In this document: piece after piece, positions 26,001 through 37,749 of the stretch
How positions within the stretch are numbered: position 1 is the first letter of the stretch
How the letters are laid out: each line of letters begins with the position of its first letter
DNA from: Straminergon stramineum
Lineage: Eukaryota; Streptophyta; Bryopsida; Hypnales; Calliergonaceae
Direction of reading: 5' to 3'
Length of the DNA stretch: 64,000 nt
Assembly: GCA_963920665.1 (NCBI GenBank)
Contig: OY987263.1
Coordinates: 19,269,430 to 19,333,429, forward strand
The notes under the pieces: model-generated
What the model saw: the letters and a program-made list of their open reading frames with translations, nothing else
The model's database searches: none
What the model was told of the DNA's origin: nothing
Made by a program: the position numbers and the translations under genes

Positions 26001-26574
26001 CCACCAGTTACAATCGCAGAATGTACCCCGATGAAACTCATATCCTGGAGATTAAATCCACCACTCTTGACGTTTCTAAGACCCAAAAATCAAGAAGGGA
26101 CAACGCAACCAACCACCAAGATCTGGTGAATTTCAAGTACAGGGAAAGTGGAGCAAACTCGAGTGGAAAAACGGACCCCCTAATTTGTAGTACATGCAAG
26201 GAACATGAATCTGGTGTCCAATGCTGTTTCAATGGCAGCGTAGAGTGTAGCTCAGGGGATACCAGTGCATGATCTACGGGAGAAGAGTGTGCCAGAAGAG
26301 TACATTTAAGGAGGAGCTCCATTACCCCCCACAGCAATTCTAGACTCAATGTAGCATGCCGAGAGTAAGCTGATTACCAAGAAGAGAAAAACTGCACCAG
26401 CGCATATGGAGTCTTCACTTGTCCTAAGCTCGCCTTGAAAATCCTGTCATAAAGCTCCACAGAGCAGTCCTCGTGGAAGCTCTGCGCCTTTCCAAGTCCG
26501 GCGCCCACTAGCAACAACAACACAAGTAAACCTATTCCAGCATAGCCCTCGCCCATCTTCATCTTCATCTTCAT
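20088..26574 (-). CDS. QSOX: Quiescin sulfhydryl oxidase (QSOX), active-site cysteines lost
   Basis: QSOX couples a thioredoxin (Trx) domain to an FAD-binding Erv domain and makes disulfides in secreted proteins. Exons by splice phase: 26574-26378, 25644-25620, 25379-25287, 25011-24827, one linker exon not found, 23837-23727, 22384-22309, 22048-21948, 21804-21773, 21379-21233, 21127-21061, 20685-20360, 20145-20088. The start ATG opens a signal peptide with a Leu/Val-rich core. Family hallmarks are LCDRFNVQGYPTIYWGPPE, DVEEATAHAF, FIQFIHLLSRHHPSRR, CGLWMLLHSL and LWLWRSHNKV, followed by ECPACRD and one C-terminal membrane segment. That is the plant layout. Oddities: the Trx motif, CPAC in plants, reads LPAF; the Erv CxxC reads CDQR. 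One intron appears to use a GC donor (after 23727), and the 22309 donor was chosen for frame. The model gives about 472 residues plus the linker. It may be a pseudoenzyme or an early pseudogene. Confidence 0.88.
22472..23204. mobile_element. GGGTGATTG-type MITE, copy 1 (733 bp, inside a QSOX intron)
   Basis: The left end GGGTGATTGTAAGAAAGA and right end TCTTTCTTGCAATGACCC are inverted repeats, flanked by TCAA on both sides (22468-22471 and 23205-23208). A relative with the same termini and nearly the same length is at 59510-60245. No coding capacity is seen. It lies within the QSOX intron between 23727 and 22384. Confidence 0.7.
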
Positions 26575-27480
26575 TTTGCACTTGCCCACTCAGCCAAATC
26601 CTCACAAAACTACCTCTACCATAAAAATCTCCGGTGATTCCGAATCCAGAGCCAAAATGTACCCTCACTGCATCTCCATTCGAATTCAAGCATGAATCGG
26701 AAGAAGCGCTCTGGAGGGTTGGTGACTCCAGATCATCAAATCACTGCCAGCACTTCAGTTTTGCAGTTTGAATCCTCGCGGTCCGAGAATTCTGGACGAC
26801 GCTCAAGTTTTGGTGCTTGTTGCGGCGATGTGGGATCCGGCGGGGAGCTTCAAACGACCAGCCAGTCTCCGTTACTGGTTTGAACACGGCGCTTGTGCAG
26901 GAAGTTACCAGAAGTGTCAAGTTCAGTGAGACTCCAGTCACCTAACTTAGCGGTAGAAAGTTAACCATAGTTGGGACTTGGGAAGCCTTGCATTATTATT
27001 TGGGGATTTTTCCTGGGAATCTGGCTGCTTGGCTTAGATCTGATGCTGCAGTAACCAGTCGTTGTGTTGCAATAATTTGCATTAGAATAATTGAATATGA
27101 AATGGTAAAGCCCTACATGGAAGAGGGTCCACCCTTCCTTTGAACTTAGGCAGGTGAGCACCCCAAAGTGACACTTTTTTCTTTGTTCTGCAATCTCCTA
27201 GGATCAAATTCCACTTTTTTTTCTTAACAAGGTTATTAGCAACCTCAAGAGAAATCAGATTCTAGATTTTTTGTAATTTTCGACACTCAGGTAATATATT
27301 GTACAAAATGCTTCAACTTCCACACGTTGCATTGTAGAACTCTTCAAATGTCATTAGTTGCTCTTAACTTGAGATTGTTGTGGTTTGGAGGGAGATAGTG
27401 GCAATTTTTCCAATCCTTTTTGTATCTTCCAACTGTTGGAGTAGGTGGCACCAAATAGGAAGAGATAATTTGAGGTGCTC
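26575..27480. other. QSOX upstream region
   Basis: This stretch should hold the 5-prime UTR and promoter of the minus-strand QSOX. In-frame GTG and AAA codons precede the ATG at 26574, but no upstream ATG in that frame was seen. No TATA element can be assigned with confidence. The rest is AT-rich with no gene. Confidence 0.35.
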
Positions 27481-27487
27481 CTACTTT

Positions 27488-27524
27488 AATGGAATGTTCT
27501 CACTTGGTAGGAGAACATTCCATT
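27488..27524. repeat. Short perfect hairpin (14-bp arms)
   Basis: Arm 27488-27501 (AATGGAATGTTCTC) is the exact reverse complement of 27511-27524, with a 9-base spacer. It lies 21 bases from a second, larger hairpin. Confidence 0.7.
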
Positions 27525-27545
27525 AGTGAGACCTTAAGGTGTTAA

Positions 27546-27629
27546 TGAATGCTCTATGCACAATGAAAATCTAGTGCAAAGGTATATATTTACATTTGGA
27601 CTAGATTTTCATTGTGCATAGAGCATTCA
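27546..27629. repeat. Perfect 30-bp inverted repeat with 24-nt loop
   Basis: Positions 27546-27575 and 27600-27629 are exact reverse complements with no mismatch, separated by 24 bases. A perfect 30-base stem is uncommon by chance. It may be the core of a very young fold-back MITE or a hairpin RNA source. No open frame overlaps it. Confidence 0.85.
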
Positions 27630-28619
27630 TGACATCAAGTGTGAACATACCTATTAATGTACAGGCCAAATGACTAAAAAAAATTCTTGTGATGAATTTT
27701 TGTTTTATTAACCCTTTGAGGACAAAGAAGCCCGTATAGGACCTTGTATTTTAAAAATAGTTTTGAAGGGTTTATTTGGGCTTTTTCATGTGTTCAAATA
27801 AATTAAACCAACACATTTAATGTTCTTCATGTATTCTATGATATAAAGGTTTTCACCATTTAGATTAAACTTTCTACAATGTGATCATTCAAAATGGTCT
27901 TTCTAAAATCACAATTCTTTTATCCTTAAAGGGATAGTAATATGTTGCATAGTATATTATATTGAATGTTGGAGAAATTTGACAACATTGGGTCATTCTA
28001 AGTTAAAATCCAATGTAGTTCATGTATAATGGATCAAGTCTCTTCACTCAATTAAGTTTTTAAATATACCATAGTTGTAGTGTTGGGTTAGCAGAAAATA
28101 ATTCTAAAAATAAATGATAAAAACTATATAGTGAAGAAAGGAATATTGGCAAAAATTCTATTTTTAGCTTTTGCAAAACCTTCTTTCTTGGAAAAAAATA
28201 GAAATATTCAGTAGAGAGGTGCCGATCCTACCCTACACTTATAGTGTCTATCTTTAGAGGCTCAAACATTAAATAATGACTTAGAAAAAGAGGACAAATC
28301 ATCTATTTTCAAGTAATCTCGTCAATAGATATAAAAGATTGATATAATAAATACTAGTTGCCAAAATTTCAATTGTCCCATAGACACTCTTTCAAATCCT
28401 AATGTAGTCAAAAATGTAAAGTGATGCAAATACATACAACTTAAAGGCATAATGAGAATATAAATACCTATATTGAAGTGGAAATTGGTAGTTTTAAAAA
28501 TAGTCCATATTCATTAACCTAAATTTCAATCCAATTTCTTACATTTTACATTTTACATTGACATTTCTTACATTTTACATTTAGGTAATCATTTAGAAAA
28601 CATATGGAAGCTCAATTAG

Positions 28620-29199
28620 CCCCTAAAGGACCGAGGCACATTTTGAGCAGAAATTGTCAAAAAGTGCCATCTTTTAGGGCAGCAAGAAAAAAATGAAAAA
28701 AAAATGTTTTTTTTTCAAAATTCAACCAGACAAATTTGAACTAGACTTCTTTGGAAACATGTGGAAAAAAATTTAGAAACTTTGACTACACGGGTTGAAA
28801 GATTATAAGGTTTGAAGTTAGGTGAAAAAGTTTTTTTCCAACCTTGCCCAACATGGCCTACAAACTTTGACTCCTTCTAGAATGAGATCCTTACACTAAA
28901 TAGGGTTATTTTTTTTACATTTTCATCTTGGATAATGTAAGCTACACACCCACCAAATTTCAAAATCATAGGAAGAGTTTTGCACATGCTGCCCGAAGCT
29001 GCCCGAGCTACCCGCAAAGTTTAAGGCAGCAGAACTTTTGATCAGGGCCCCCGATTAGAAAAAAAATTAGATTTTCAGGAAGGGGATACATAGTTACACA
29101 TCATGTCCAAATTTCATGAACATCCAACTAAAAATGACTTTGTAGGAGCCTACCCGAGATTTCATGCGTACACTGAATGGACACTTGGTCCTTTAGGGG
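28620..29199. mobile_element. TTAA-flanked MITE, copy 2 (580 bp)
   Basis: It starts CCCCTAAAGGACCGAGGCAC and ends GGTCCTTTAGGGG. TTAA follows on the right (29200-29203) and TTAG precedes on the left, one base from TTAA. It aligns end to end with the copy at 9820-10399 in the same orientation and at the same length. It is non-coding. Its terminal CCC and TTAA site point to a piggyBac-like family. Confidence 0.82.
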
Positions 29200-29203
29200 T
29201 TAA

Positions 29204-29877
29204 ACCAAATTAGGATTATAAAGGGCAATAATAGGGTGACTTCCAATGGTACACAGAAGGTCCTACACTCCTAAGTCACAAACATTTGATTACCCGTTCT
29301 GACCTGTCCTAGACTTCTAGGTCAAAAACGCTTGCTTTGACCGTAATCTCAAAAAACATCCTACGTCACAAAGCGTGATCAGAGATGACCATCATTCTCA
29401 CTTCAAAAAAAAACATGACTAGCATATCGGCACACCCGAATACCGGGTTTCTTGGAGCCCGCTGCCATCAAAGATTGAATAATGAAACACTTTACTTACA
29501 CTATACCTGTAGCTCCAAGACTCAGAATATGTTGTCAGCATACAAAAGTAGCATGGGAAGTCTTCAACAATAGAGGGTATTCTTGGCACTCCACCTCATG
29601 CTCTTCAATAAGAAACTGGGATCTAAAGAGCAGTACAGAGCTACAGGCGGACATCACAGTTCACAGGGAACCGTATTCTCTGTTGGTTCTCACTAGAATG
29701 AGATTGGACATCTAGAAGGACTGAAATTGCTTTGGAAAACCGCTTATAAGAAACAAATCATTCAACACGCAGTTTCCACAAGGGGAGCACTCAATATCTA
29801 CTATTCAACTATAACAACCGGATACGATGGTCCATGGATACGGACCGCACCTTGCAGCTGCCGCTGCTGATTAAGTC
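29204..29877. other. Spacer downstream of the PrmA-like gene
   Basis: Probably contains the 3-prime UTR of the minus-strand PrmA-like gene close to 29878. No other gene was recognised. The plus-strand open frames at 29385-29715 lack domains. Confidence 0.35.
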
Positions 29878-32800
29878 TCAGGAATGATGTTTTACAGACT
29901 GATTTGTTTCTGCTGTTGCCTGTATAAATCTTTTCTTCCTTCCACTAACACATGCCCAACCGTTGTCATAAGAGGCGGCTATACCTTCCAAATACTGTGA
30001 ATAAGCTTCCTTCACTTGGGCGACCTGCATTCTCAGCCACAAAAAATGGATTGAGATGCATTAATTAAGCAAATATATGCAAATATTGTCTTAATTGGTT
30101 GATCATCACCCATTTTAACTAAAACCAAAAGACGGTACTAATGAGGATCCTTCACATGATAACATTCAGTTGAAGGTGGTATTGCAAAATAGAGCCAACC
30201 TGCTCCACAAGAATACCAGAAACCCCTACAAGACCTCCTGGTTTGCAGTACCCTGTTATTCGTCCAGCAAGCTCCACTAGTGGATTCAATAATATATTGG
30301 CAGCCACTACGTCAAAGCCTGAAAAATCCTTAGGTACGGGATCTTTTCCATCAGCAGAGGCAACATACACTTGTAATGCATCAGGTTTAAGATTGTTCAA
30401 AGAAGCGTTATACTCAGCTGATGAGATGGCTGCAGGGTCAATGTCTACCCCAATTGCATATGTAGCTCCCATCTGTTTGTAAAATCGTTTTGTTAGCATA
30501 GCTGCATTTGACAACGACAATGAATCTACCCTTACTGCGGAGTTAAAACTCCTGACATAGGAGAGGTAGCACAAGGATGTATGACCGAAATACGTAGGTG
30601 ATGACGGACGTGGAGGCACCAGCATCAGAGGAAATCGCGAAAATCGATAATAGAAAAGTAAAGGATCCACATCACGGGCACTCACCTTTAGAGCTGCAAT
30701 GGAAAGGATGCCTGAGCCCGTCCCATAGTCAAGGATCCTATCCCCAGGGCTCACTACACGATGCAGCCATTGTAAACAAAGACGTGTAGTTGGATGCTCT
30801 CCAGTTCCGAAGGCAAGCCCTGGATCTATAATTACATTCACAGCCTTTGCATCCTGTAGATATGTCAAGGAAAGGAGGTTGAAGTTTAGAAAATAAATAA
30901 TTCCAGTAGTAAGGATTAATCTGGAATATATACTGGGAGCACAACACAGCTGTGAGTTTCCAAGAGGAAAACGTTCTAATCTATGTTCAAGATTCACTCA
31001 TCCAGTCACATTAAGAAAAGTCATAAGCTGTTGCAACGAAGTGGGAGATCTGTTGCAGGGTTGAGGATTTCATAAGCTCATCAATTAGCAACAACCATGC
31101 AGATTAATAGGAAAAGTGGTGAGACATACAGGTCGGTATACATACAGGGGGTTGGCTCCACTTGGGTACAATCCAAAGGCCTTGTGAAACCTCAATCGGC
31201 TTAAATTGGCTCTGCACCAAAAGACACAGCGAGAGAACAAGATTGACAGACAGATGATTCATTTCATCTCCATGTGACACTTTCAATACGAACAATAGAG
31301 TCCAGACTGATTACATCTACAGGATGTCCACTTCCGGGCACTTTAAACACCTTTAAAACAGTGAAAATCTTCGTCAATATATTCACCAAGTCCCTAACCA
31401 GAGTAGAACAAATAAAATTTCCATTCATATAATGAGTTAAACAACTTGGTTACACGAAAAACACAAATTGAGGGTCGCATTAAGTAACAGAAACAAAGAC
31501 ATACAGTACCTCAACTTCCAGAACCCAATCGCAGTCGTCCAGCTCTTTCACCTCATAAAGGGGCATTTCCTTGAGTCCAACGGAATTTGCTGCCATGGCA
31601 ATGGCTTCGCCTACATCATCACCTGCTGCGAATAGAGCAGTGATCGAACTCTGCAACTCAAAACATATGATTTAAGTAAACGCAAACGAGCTGGAAAACA
31701 GGTAGACACGATTGCCTTTGGGCATTGAGCGATAATAATGAATGAGATAAAACTCCATACGAACGGAAAATTACCCAAACTTGTAAAGTTGAAAGCTCAC
31801 ATAGCTTTGTCCAAGAGAGACATACTTACGATCTTCAGAGTGCAAGTGTCACTACAGCAAGTTAGAGAATGGGCATAACCTTGCAAGGGGCGCCCCAAAG
31901 GCACGACAGCATCACTTCCATCATGGAGTGCAAAGACAGTAAGCCACCACGTCCCACAGGATTCACCAGCTCCCAGTGATGAGTGTGAACGGAAATTGAC
32001 AAAGATGGTCAAGAGCTGGAGACCATTCATACAGGAATCCTTGCTCGTAGGAACTCGGGGTGAGAGAGACACGCATCCACAGAAGGATTTTTTACCTCTT
32101 TCCAAAGCTGGCGCTTGCCTGATTGCCAAGGAACTGGTCCGTCCGAATATATCTGCAGCAAACACAGCGTCAACAAACAGGAGTAAGGTAGAGTATCGTA
32201 AACCGTTAGGGAACTGATCTTGTCTCCTACATTGACCCTGCTACCAACAGCAATTCATCCACTCACATTTGATCGGCTTTCAATAAGCAAGTAATGTAGG
32301 CATGACTTGGCTAATTGTCTATGGCCACTCATCTCTCAATGGAAATAGGGTTGTCTACTGCACTTTATAGTGGTCGACAACCTCTCACTTTAAAATTGCA
32401 TAAGAAATTCATACATACTGATAAAAATTTGATCTCAACAGATTTGTACCCAATGATATCTCCACAGCTCTACACTGATCTCCCGAACATCACACTCCTA
32501 CAAATTGTTTTAAATGCTTAAAGTGACGCAAATAGTATCGTCTACCTTACATGTTACCTAAAGTACAATCTAGCTGCTGAAAGTGCATAAACATAGATTT
32601 TTTCGCGTGCAAGAGAGCATAGCAAAGTAATTCAATGAGAAGGTGAGGAGGACCTGTTGTTCTTGAGGTGCACCCAAATTGGAATCTTCAATACTACAAG
32701 TCGCTGCACCGAAGCAAAGCAGAGCTTCCATCAACGCATCCTGCAATCAAAATGCAAACTGGATCATCCCTGTAACGACGAGGATATGAACATAAGCAGG

Positions 32801-33111
32801 AGGTAAGCAGAGGGGATGAATATGAGGGTACTTACAGCAATGTCACCACTGGAAAAAATGCGCACGGATTGCATGGCAGCAGAGGGGGTGTAGCTATAGA
32901 TAGGAGAGGAAGAAGACGCGAAGCACCGAGAAAGAAGAGGAGGAGGGCGAGGAAGAGGGCTAGCAAAGCTACAAGTGCTGAAGGCTCCCAGTGTTGCCGA
33001 GGATCCTCGACAACGAGGAAAAGACAGACGTAATGGCAATGGCGGTGAAGAACGCCTCAGGGAAGTCAATGGCAATTGCGAAGGCGATGGCAATAGCAAA
33101 CGCCTGAACAA
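29878..33111 (-). CDS. PrmA-like (ribosomal protein L11) methyltransferase, organellar
   Basis: This SAM-dependent methyltransferase family includes bacterial PrmA, which methylates ribosomal protein L11. Exons that join in phase are 33111(or 32874)-32836, 32740-32654, 32152-32096, 31650-31510, 31211-31146, 30853-30686, 30472-30200 and 30024-29878. Hallmarks are [15 protein letters not shown] near the N terminus, [19 protein letters not shown] motif [17 protein letters not shown], the acidic loop GVDIDPAA and the [10 protein letters not shown] motif. The C-terminal exon ends in TGA at 29880-29878. Counted from the internal ATG at 32874 the protein is 325 residues. The open frame extends upstream through an Arg/Ser/Pro-rich stretch typical of an organellar targeting peptide. 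That extension begins with TTG at 33111, preceded by ATG-GAC-TAA in the same frame, so the true start is uncertain. Plastid or mitochondrial targeting is inferred from the leader. It is a single gene with no operon context. Confidence 0.9.
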
Positions 33112-33159
33112 TTAGTCCATTGTCAGTTCGCCGAACCCAAAGGAGCCAAAACAAGACCG

Positions 33160-36100
33160 TGATTCCTGTTCTCCGTCACTATCTCGCAATAAGCACTCTA
33201 TTCTCTCTATTTGCTAGAACTCGGGAGTAAGAAAATTCTAACTTCTAACTTCTATAGTGAAACAACATTCAAACTTCACATAATTAGAGAACATTGCACG
33301 GCCATGACAACATTTGTGCATCTACTGAATAATTCTCAAGCTGGAGAAACTTGAAGGTAAGAAGTTATTCTCCCTCTCTAGTTGCGTAAGAGCTGGATGA
33401 CATTTGCACAAATAAGTACTACATTAGGTCAAATTTCCAGAAATTCCTTTGCCTTCCATTCCCTTCCCAAAAAATCACTTATTAGTAATTCACCTTGCTT
33501 TGCTCTATGAGCACCTTAGGTCAGCAACTTTTCAGGGAAGAATTCCACACACCAAGTACCATTCGCAAGTGAAATTCAAAGCCGAGGTACCTGAGAGGGT
33601 AAGCTTCAATGCAGAGTGTCCACCAGTGCGGCATCCCGTCAAAAGAATGAGGCACTCCCGCACAGCTCCTGATAAAAACTCCGGTGTCCGAGAGTTCATC
33701 CACAACCACTACTCCACGTACTAGAAGGGCTAGAAACAACTTCGTATCGCTTTTTAAATGAAACACAACAATCGATCACGGAATGGACTGAGATGCTAAA
33801 ACCCTGGAATCCTACAATGAGCGATGCGAAACTAAGCAAGGCATCGACTGATGCACGAGTGCGCGCTCGATCGAGTAAGTTAGGAAAAATGGGAAGGCCG
33901 ACACAAGAAGAAACAAGGTTGCGAACAGAGCGACTCCGTGCGGACAAAGTGGAGAAACAGAACTCGAAGTGGATTGTGTCGGCGCTCGTGGCGTTCGGAG
34001 AGACGACCTAAATTTATTCTTTTTCAAATAATTAAATTTGACGCCAGATGCTGTGAGTGGTCAATAGGCTTTCAATCAAATCTGACTTTGATAAGTCCGA
34101 CAATTTCCCGTTGACCCAGTTCTTGGGAAGGGCCAAGGGCCGGGACTACAAAATTACAAATCTATACCTTAAGTTGTTTTGTTTTGTCTTGTTTTGTTAT
34201 GTTAGTTTTGTTTGTTTGTTTGTTTGTTATGCTGAGATCTCCTGAACCGTGCATACCCTGTTCACATTCTTAGTAATACCACAAAGCCCTCATCAAGGAG
34301 AGGTGCACAAGCTTTGTTTCATGGTGTTTGGACCTATGGTGTGCAAGTTATTGAATTTTGAAGTTTTTATGAATGAAAAAATTAGAAAATTAGAAAATTA
34401 CTTTAACTTTGACAATTACTATGGCAATGGCAGAGTGACTTATTCATTTGAAATTTTCATTCTAATTATCCTCTAGAAATCTAAAGACTTCTCTAGAATT
34501 GATGATTTGAAGAAAATCATTATAAAGTGCTATTTAGAAATTGGAATAGTATTTTGAAATTCATGTACAAATAAAAGTCGGAAATTCCATCTATATAGTG
34601 AGATGCATCAATTTTATCACCAAGTATTTTCTTATAAATAAATAAAGGAAAATCTCAAAAGTCCTTCAAAATTCGCTTACAAGCAGAATATTATCATTTT
34701 TTGAGTAAAAATTTGTTGGAATGGATTTGAAATGGGTTCTCTTCATATGTTGATTTTTTGAAATTTTTGTGTTCTTAAAATCTATGGCCTCATTTTGGCA
34801 AATCTAGTTTTGAACTAGAATTAATACAATTTTGGCTATGTCAACCACTTGACATACTTTTACATTTGTAATTTTAGAAAAATATATTCAACCAAATCCA
34901 ACCATTAGATAGGACAATCCTTTTTTGGTGTGGGACATAAAATAAAAAGGGAATGTGTGGGACAAGGATCAAGCTTTCTTGTGGAATTGATTGCATATAG
35001 ATTGTATCATGACAACCAAGAAATTGTGTATAAGGCTATGGACTTTAGATCCAAGAATGAAAATTTCCAAAGCATACTAAATGAATATCATCAAACTATA
35101 GGTGGACTCTTTCATGTTTGGTTTGAGCAACAATGCATCCTTGTGGTAGCAATAAATAATATATAGCCATATCAATAGGTTAAACTTCTTTTGATTTATG
35201 TAAAGTACGAGTGTGCATGATCCATTTCTAATATTATTTTGTGGCACTATCATGAATGTTGAATATTATAATATATTTTTATTTTTATTTCTTAATCTAA
35301 TTTTGCATTGTGGATCTTTTCTATTGTATTTTTGTAACAAATTTTTTTTTTCATTTGCAAATGTTGGCCACACTCAAATTTAAAATCATAATTAAATGAA
35401 GCTCCAAGTTTTTTTATTTCAATGAATATGGCCTTTTGGTTTTAAAAATACAATTTCAACAACTTCTAATATCTTGATCATTTGATATAAGCAAGCTAAT
35501 CTACTAGATATTAGAGATAGCTTTTTAGATCTTCCTTTTTTTGCTTGTGAGTGTACATGGAGACTATGTATCTATGTCTACGTGTCTACATAATCACAAA
35601 GACTTGTCTACATTTCATTGTTAATTCCATTCAAAGCCTTCATAAAAAGTGGTGAAAGGTTTTCAAAGAACAATTATGAATATATCTTGAAAACTTTCAA
35701 CAATTTTGTGGAAAAAATTCAAGGGACAAAAGCTTGAAAGACAAGTTAGGTTTTGGGTGTAAACTTGTCATCAACAATGATGCTTTGTACAAAAATGCTC
35801 TTTAGAGGTATCTGTGACTTAAGATCATTGAAAGGTTTTCAAGGAGTTTATCTTCATTACATGGTAATAGCCATTGGAAGGATTGTTGAAAACTTCTCAA
35901 CTCTAAAAGTGTGTCAAAAGCAAGGAACTATTTTAGAAAGTGATAGAGCACTAAGACTATTATTAAATAGATTGAAAATGGAAATTGTAATTTCTTAAGA
36001 AAAAATCTTTGTCAACATGTAAAATCTAAATAGAATGATCCCAAATTTCAATCTTTATCACAAAATTTGCTATTGAGCAAAAACAATAATATCCTACAAA

Positions 36101-36900
36101 CACAATTGTATTGAAATGAAACAAACTAACAAGACTATTGGACTGTTTCAAACTGACCAACGAGATGGCAAGATAGATTAGGTCAAAGGGAAACACTCTC
36201 AGATAGCCATCTCCAATAGCCAATTGATAGTCACTCTACCAAAATGATCTACAACCTCCATAAACTTGTCCTTGCCATATTAGTCTTTCTCATTCTCAAC
36301 TTTTGTGTTGTGTGACTCCTTCCTTCTTCCAACCCATCTTTACTACTGATTGACAATTTAGTGAGTTTTCTTTCAATCTTTTTTTCCTTTCTCTTGTTGT
36401 TAGTTTTTCATTGTTATAGCATTCTCCTCTACAATTCTTTGTTTTTTCATCTAGTAATTAATGTGTGATTGATGTATCTTGAATTGAGGACATTATAAAG
36501 ATGTCCTAACTATTAGATCTGCAAGTCTAGCACAATAGGTTTTCACATTTCTTGTATTGCTAAATCACTTGTCAAGAATTGGATTCCAAGGTTGTCGGAT
36601 GGTCCAATTGTAGTGTAGTAATTTGGAGAGAATTATGGATGTTTGGACTTCCAAGCAAGCTCATTATTGTGAAGTCGAAACATCTTTACTAGTTCAAACT
36701 TTTCACTTTTCAGACTTGAAGTGGTAGATGCTTTAATTTCTTTTCATGTTCTAGCTTTCCATTTCATGTTGCTGCAATTGTCAGACTTGTTTTATTTGTA
36801 GAAATATGTAGTTAATTAATTTCAAACAACCTCATACTCTAATGCCGTGTTTGTTTCCAACACAATTTTGCAGCTAGTCGAGCCTTCACAACGAGACTCC
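33160..36900. other. Intergenic region upstream of the PrmA-like gene
   Basis: The PrmA-like promoter is presumably near 33.1-33.5 kb. Farther right the DNA is AT-rich and includes a (TTTG)n microsatellite at about 34206-34228. Open frames at 34930-35166 and 35753-35998 show no recognised domain and no splice partners, so they are not called as genes. Confidence 0.35.
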
Positions 36901-36917
36901 AATCTCTCGCTCTCACC

Positions 36918-37382
36918 ATGGCCGCATCTCTGCAGTGTCGCACTTTCTATGAGCTGGTGATGGCCCTGGCATTGTCCTCCTTCCTCACAGTACATGTTGA
37001 GTCACGCCCGCCTCCTGAGGGCCCTATTTAGAAGAAAATGGGCTCCATCTCGATCCAGGACCAACTCAACGTCATCCTCAACATGCAATGCGACTCCGGC
37101 TTCTGGCACCAAGATGTGGGCACGATTCTGGTCACAGGCTACGACGGCTTCGAGTTCCCAATTGTGGATCAAAACTACTAGAAGTGCACCTTGTCCGCTC
37201 TCGCGATTCCTAGCTCGCCAGCCCAGGCCGGGACGTTCACTTTGTGGGCCAGGAATCCATCGTTTAACCCCGACGACTTTGTGTACTCGCTGGTCAATAG
37301 GGATGGCTTGTATATGGTGCCCAATGAAAACAAGGGGATCACGCACGAAGACGGAGAGCTCGTCTACCACTGGCCGCAGTAG
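36918..37382 (+). pseudogene. Small secreted protein (possible S1/SPH-like) with two in-frame TAG codons
   Basis: The frame starts at CACCATGG, a good plant context, and opens with a hydrophobic stretch (LVMALALSSFL) that fits a signal peptide. The reading frame continues 154 codons to TAG at 37380-37382. Two internal TAGs interrupt it, at 37029-37031 and 37179-37181, yet the frame, codon usage and composition stay gene-like across both. The body has alternating hydrophobic residues, MQCDSGFWHQDVGT, FEFPIVDQNY and a following KCTLS. This loosely resembles the S-protein-homologue fold of small secreted plant proteins, but the assignment is weak. A possible AATAAA signal lies at 37641-37646. 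It is likely a recent pseudogene, or a short truncated peptide. Confidence 0.55.
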
Positions 37383-37640
37383 AAGTTAATTAAAGAACGC
37401 TGCCGGCAGCATGCAAGTGTAGTTGGGCACGCGATCCATGTATGGAGAGATTGACAGAGGCACTATGCATGTATATATGATGACTATAAAATTTCTTGCT
37501 TTTCAGCCTTTAGATTATGTGAAGGCTAGCTAGGTTACTTCCACTGGCCGATGGAGTTAGCTAGCAAACTTCCATATGTATGTAGTGCTATGAGCATTGT
37601 GCATGCACGTTCTAAAGTTAAAGCGCTTCGCATCTTTGTG

Positions 37641-37646
37641 AATAAA
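37641..37646 (+). promoter_or_regulatory. Candidate polyadenylation signal AATAAA
   Basis: A canonical AATAAA lies about 260 bases beyond the last stop of the small secreted-protein pseudogene on the same strand. Plant polyadenylation signals are loose, so this is only suggestive. Confidence 0.35.
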
Positions 37647-37749
37647 ATGATCGTTGTAAGCAAAGATATATGGGTGGTTTCTTTATGTTCTATGTACTTC
37701 ACTTCTTCCCTAATGTTGTAATATATGAACTACTAGAATTGATGCCCAG

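Noticed and set aside
25645..26377. A hidden exon that would supply the QSOX thioredoxin CxxC
   Set aside because: I looked for TGY-N6-TGY with splice sites on the minus strand and found none. Direct joining of the flanking exons is in phase and aligns residue by residue with the family, so no exon appears to be missing.
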